Shown: in pieces, positions 4,929 to 5,644 of the stretch
Numbering within the stretch: the stretch's first letter is position 1
Layout of the letters: each line of letters starts with the position of its first letter
From: Candidatus Bathyarchaeota archaeon
GTDB lineage: Archaea; Thermoproteota; Bathyarchaeia; Bathyarchaeales; DTEX01
Reading direction: 5' to 3'
NCBI GenBank assembly: GCA_021158305.1
Contig: JAGGUU010000129.1
Span: 1 to 5,644, forward strand
Length of the DNA stretch: 5,644 bases
Program-made: the position numbers and the translations under genes
The notes under the pieces: generated by a model
What the model was told of the DNA's origin: nothing
What the model saw: the letters and a program-made list of their open reading frames with translations, nothing else
Databases searched by the model: none

Positions 4929-5387
4929 ATGTCGGACTCTGAAAGAATGAGTGCTGTTGATTTTATAATTAGCGTGCTGAGAGAGCATGAGAAAAACTTG
5001 GATTCGCTGATAGATAAGCTCAACAGCGTATCCAAGAATCTCTTGGAGATAACGAGTAAAAGGAAGGAAGTGTCTCAAGGCAGATATGAGGCACGCGGTA
5101 ACATTTATGTTAGATGCGAGGATTGGGAAGAATTCAAAGAGCTCTCCAGAGAGGCTGACGCACTCTCGTTCAATTTAGATGGTGAATTAAAGATAATAGC
5201 TCTGCATGGTAACATTATATATGAATATAGAGAGCCTATACCAGGCCGTACGGAGCATCTTGAATGCGGGGTTCCTGTCTATCTCCAAGCTCAGCTCAGC
5301 CCAGAGAAGATAAGGAAGTTCCTGCTTAGAGAGTTAAAAGTTTCTGAGAAGAAGATTATACATGGGGAAATTCGGTTTTCTCCATAA
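4929..5387 (+). CDS. conserved-looking hypothetical protein with N-terminal coiled coil
   Basis: A 152-residue protein I do not recognise as a named family. Residues about 8-45 form an amphipathic, heptad-like helix (VDFIISVLREHEKNLDSLI onward) likely to be a coiled coil, hence a dimer or partner-binding helix. Residues about 57-110 look like a compact alpha/beta domain (NIYVRCEDWEEFKELS, then strands LKIIALHGNIIYEYREP), and the tail (about 124-152) is charged and helical. No signal peptide, membrane segment or catalytic motif is seen, so it should be cytoplasmic and soluble. The ATG at 4929 fits the TATA box and purine-rich leader; Met7 is an alternative. It is divergent from the archaellin operon and convergent with the winged-helix gene, overlapping it by 32 nt. 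A role as a coiled-coil regulatory partner is a guess from context. Confidence 0.8.
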   Translation: MSDSERMSAVDFIISVLREHEKNLDSLIDKLNSVSKNLLEITSKRKEVSQGRYEARGNIYVRCEDWEEFKELSREADALSFNLDGELKIIALHGNIIYEYREPIPGRTEHLECGVPVYLQAQLSPEKIRKFLLRELKVSEKKIIHGEIRFSP

Positions 5388-5628
5388 GTATTCTTTTCAG
5401 CTGTTCATAATATTCAAGAATCTCCTTGCCTTTCTCCGTTATGTAATACTTCTTTTTCTTACCAATCTTCTTAACCTCCAGTGCTCCCTGCTCTGTCAGG
5501 AAATTCAGAGTCTCGCAGAGCGGAATCCACGAAAGATTACTCTTGTACATTATACGCGTAGGCTTATGATATCCCTTGTTCACGGTTTGCAGTATATCTA
5601 TGCAGATTTCCAATCTTGACCTCTTCAT
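5356..5628 (-). CDS. small winged-helix DNA-binding protein (HTH_45-like transcriptional regulator)
   Basis: A 90-residue protein starting MKRSRLEICIDILQTV. Its pattern matches the short archaeal winged-helix proteins of the PF14947 (HTH_45) type: an N-terminal helix, a helix-turn-helix around KPTRIMYKSNLSWIPLCETL (22-41), a second helix LNFLTEQGALEV, a beta wing VKKIGKKKKYYITEKG (52-67) and a C-terminal helix ILEYYEQLKRIL (71-82) that usually dimerises. The wing is very lysine-rich, suited to DNA backbone contact. No metal or ligand site is visible. The ATG at 5628 is 16 nt from the window edge, so its promoter is not visible. Its 3' end overlaps the 3' end of the plus-strand unknown gene by 32 nt. 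The family call comes from recalled pattern; the target is unknown, with the 4870-4883 palindrome one candidate. Confidence 0.85.
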   Translation of the reverse strand: MKRSRLEICIDILQTVNKGYHKPTRIMYKSNLSWIPLCETLNFLTEQGALEVKKIGKKKKYYITEKGKEILEYYEQLKRILMEKTEFPHV

Positions 5629-5644
5629 GACGCATCGATTAAAA

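Noticed and set aside
4875..5078. Minus-strand 67-residue frame opposite the start of the unknown gene
   Set aside because: It is antisense to the better-supported plus-strand gene, which has a TATA box and leader; no promoter or family resemblance.
5362..5619. Plus-strand 85-residue frame overlapping the winged-helix gene
   Set aside because: It is the antisense shadow of a frame with a clear winged-helix pattern and lies largely over that gene.
1..5644. CRISPR arrays, tRNA or rRNA genes, insertion sequences
   Set aside because: No spaced direct repeats, cloverleaf-like sequence, rRNA signature, transposase or terminal repeats were seen; the only long repeats are the paralogous archaellin coding segments.

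Overview
This window looks archaeal and most likely comes from the TACK side of the Archaea (Thermoproteota, Korarchaeia, Bathyarchaeia or a deep Nitrososphaerota lineage). The evidence is four archaellin genes with class III signal peptides, an archaeal-type TmcA, TATA-box promoters, heavy use of AGG/AGA arginine codons, and a small winged-helix protein of the type common in TACK genomes. The archaellin N-termini resemble those I recall from Crenarchaeota. I cannot name a species from the sequence alone.

Layout. Positions 1-1639 (minus strand) hold about 546 residues of tmcA, the RNA cytidine acetyltransferase; its C-terminus lies beyond the left edge. After a 158-nt gap come four tandem archaellin genes, all on the minus strand and transcribed from 4674 down to 1798. 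They fall into two subtypes in strict alternation: B1 (4051-4674), A1 (3315-4037), B2 (2456-3178), A2 (1798-2451). Each B-A pair is tightly packed (13 and 4 nt gaps). The two pairs are separated by a 136-nt AT-rich spacer with its own candidate promoter and a hairpin. A 254-nt divergent intergenic region (4675-4928) separates the archaellin operon from a plus-strand gene for a 152-residue protein of unknown function (4929-5387). That gene converges on, and overlaps by 32 nt, a minus-strand gene for a 90-residue winged-helix DNA-binding protein (5356-5628).

How it fits together. The four archaellins would be cleaved by the prepilin-type peptidase (ArlK/PibD), N-glycosylated and assembled into the archaellum filament. 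No motor, platform or stator genes (arlC-arlJ) are visible. The point of most interest is the duplicated B-A pair, with nearly identical DNA over the filament-core helix and divergent outer domains. It suggests a filament built from two different subunits, with a second pair that could be expressed independently. Short regulatory signals recur: a TTCAC element 4-5 nt upstream of three minus-strand TATA-like boxes, an inverted repeat flanking the first archaellin TATA box, and a perfect 14-bp palindrome overlapping the TATA box of the plus-strand unknown gene. All regulatory statements are inference from sequence pattern.
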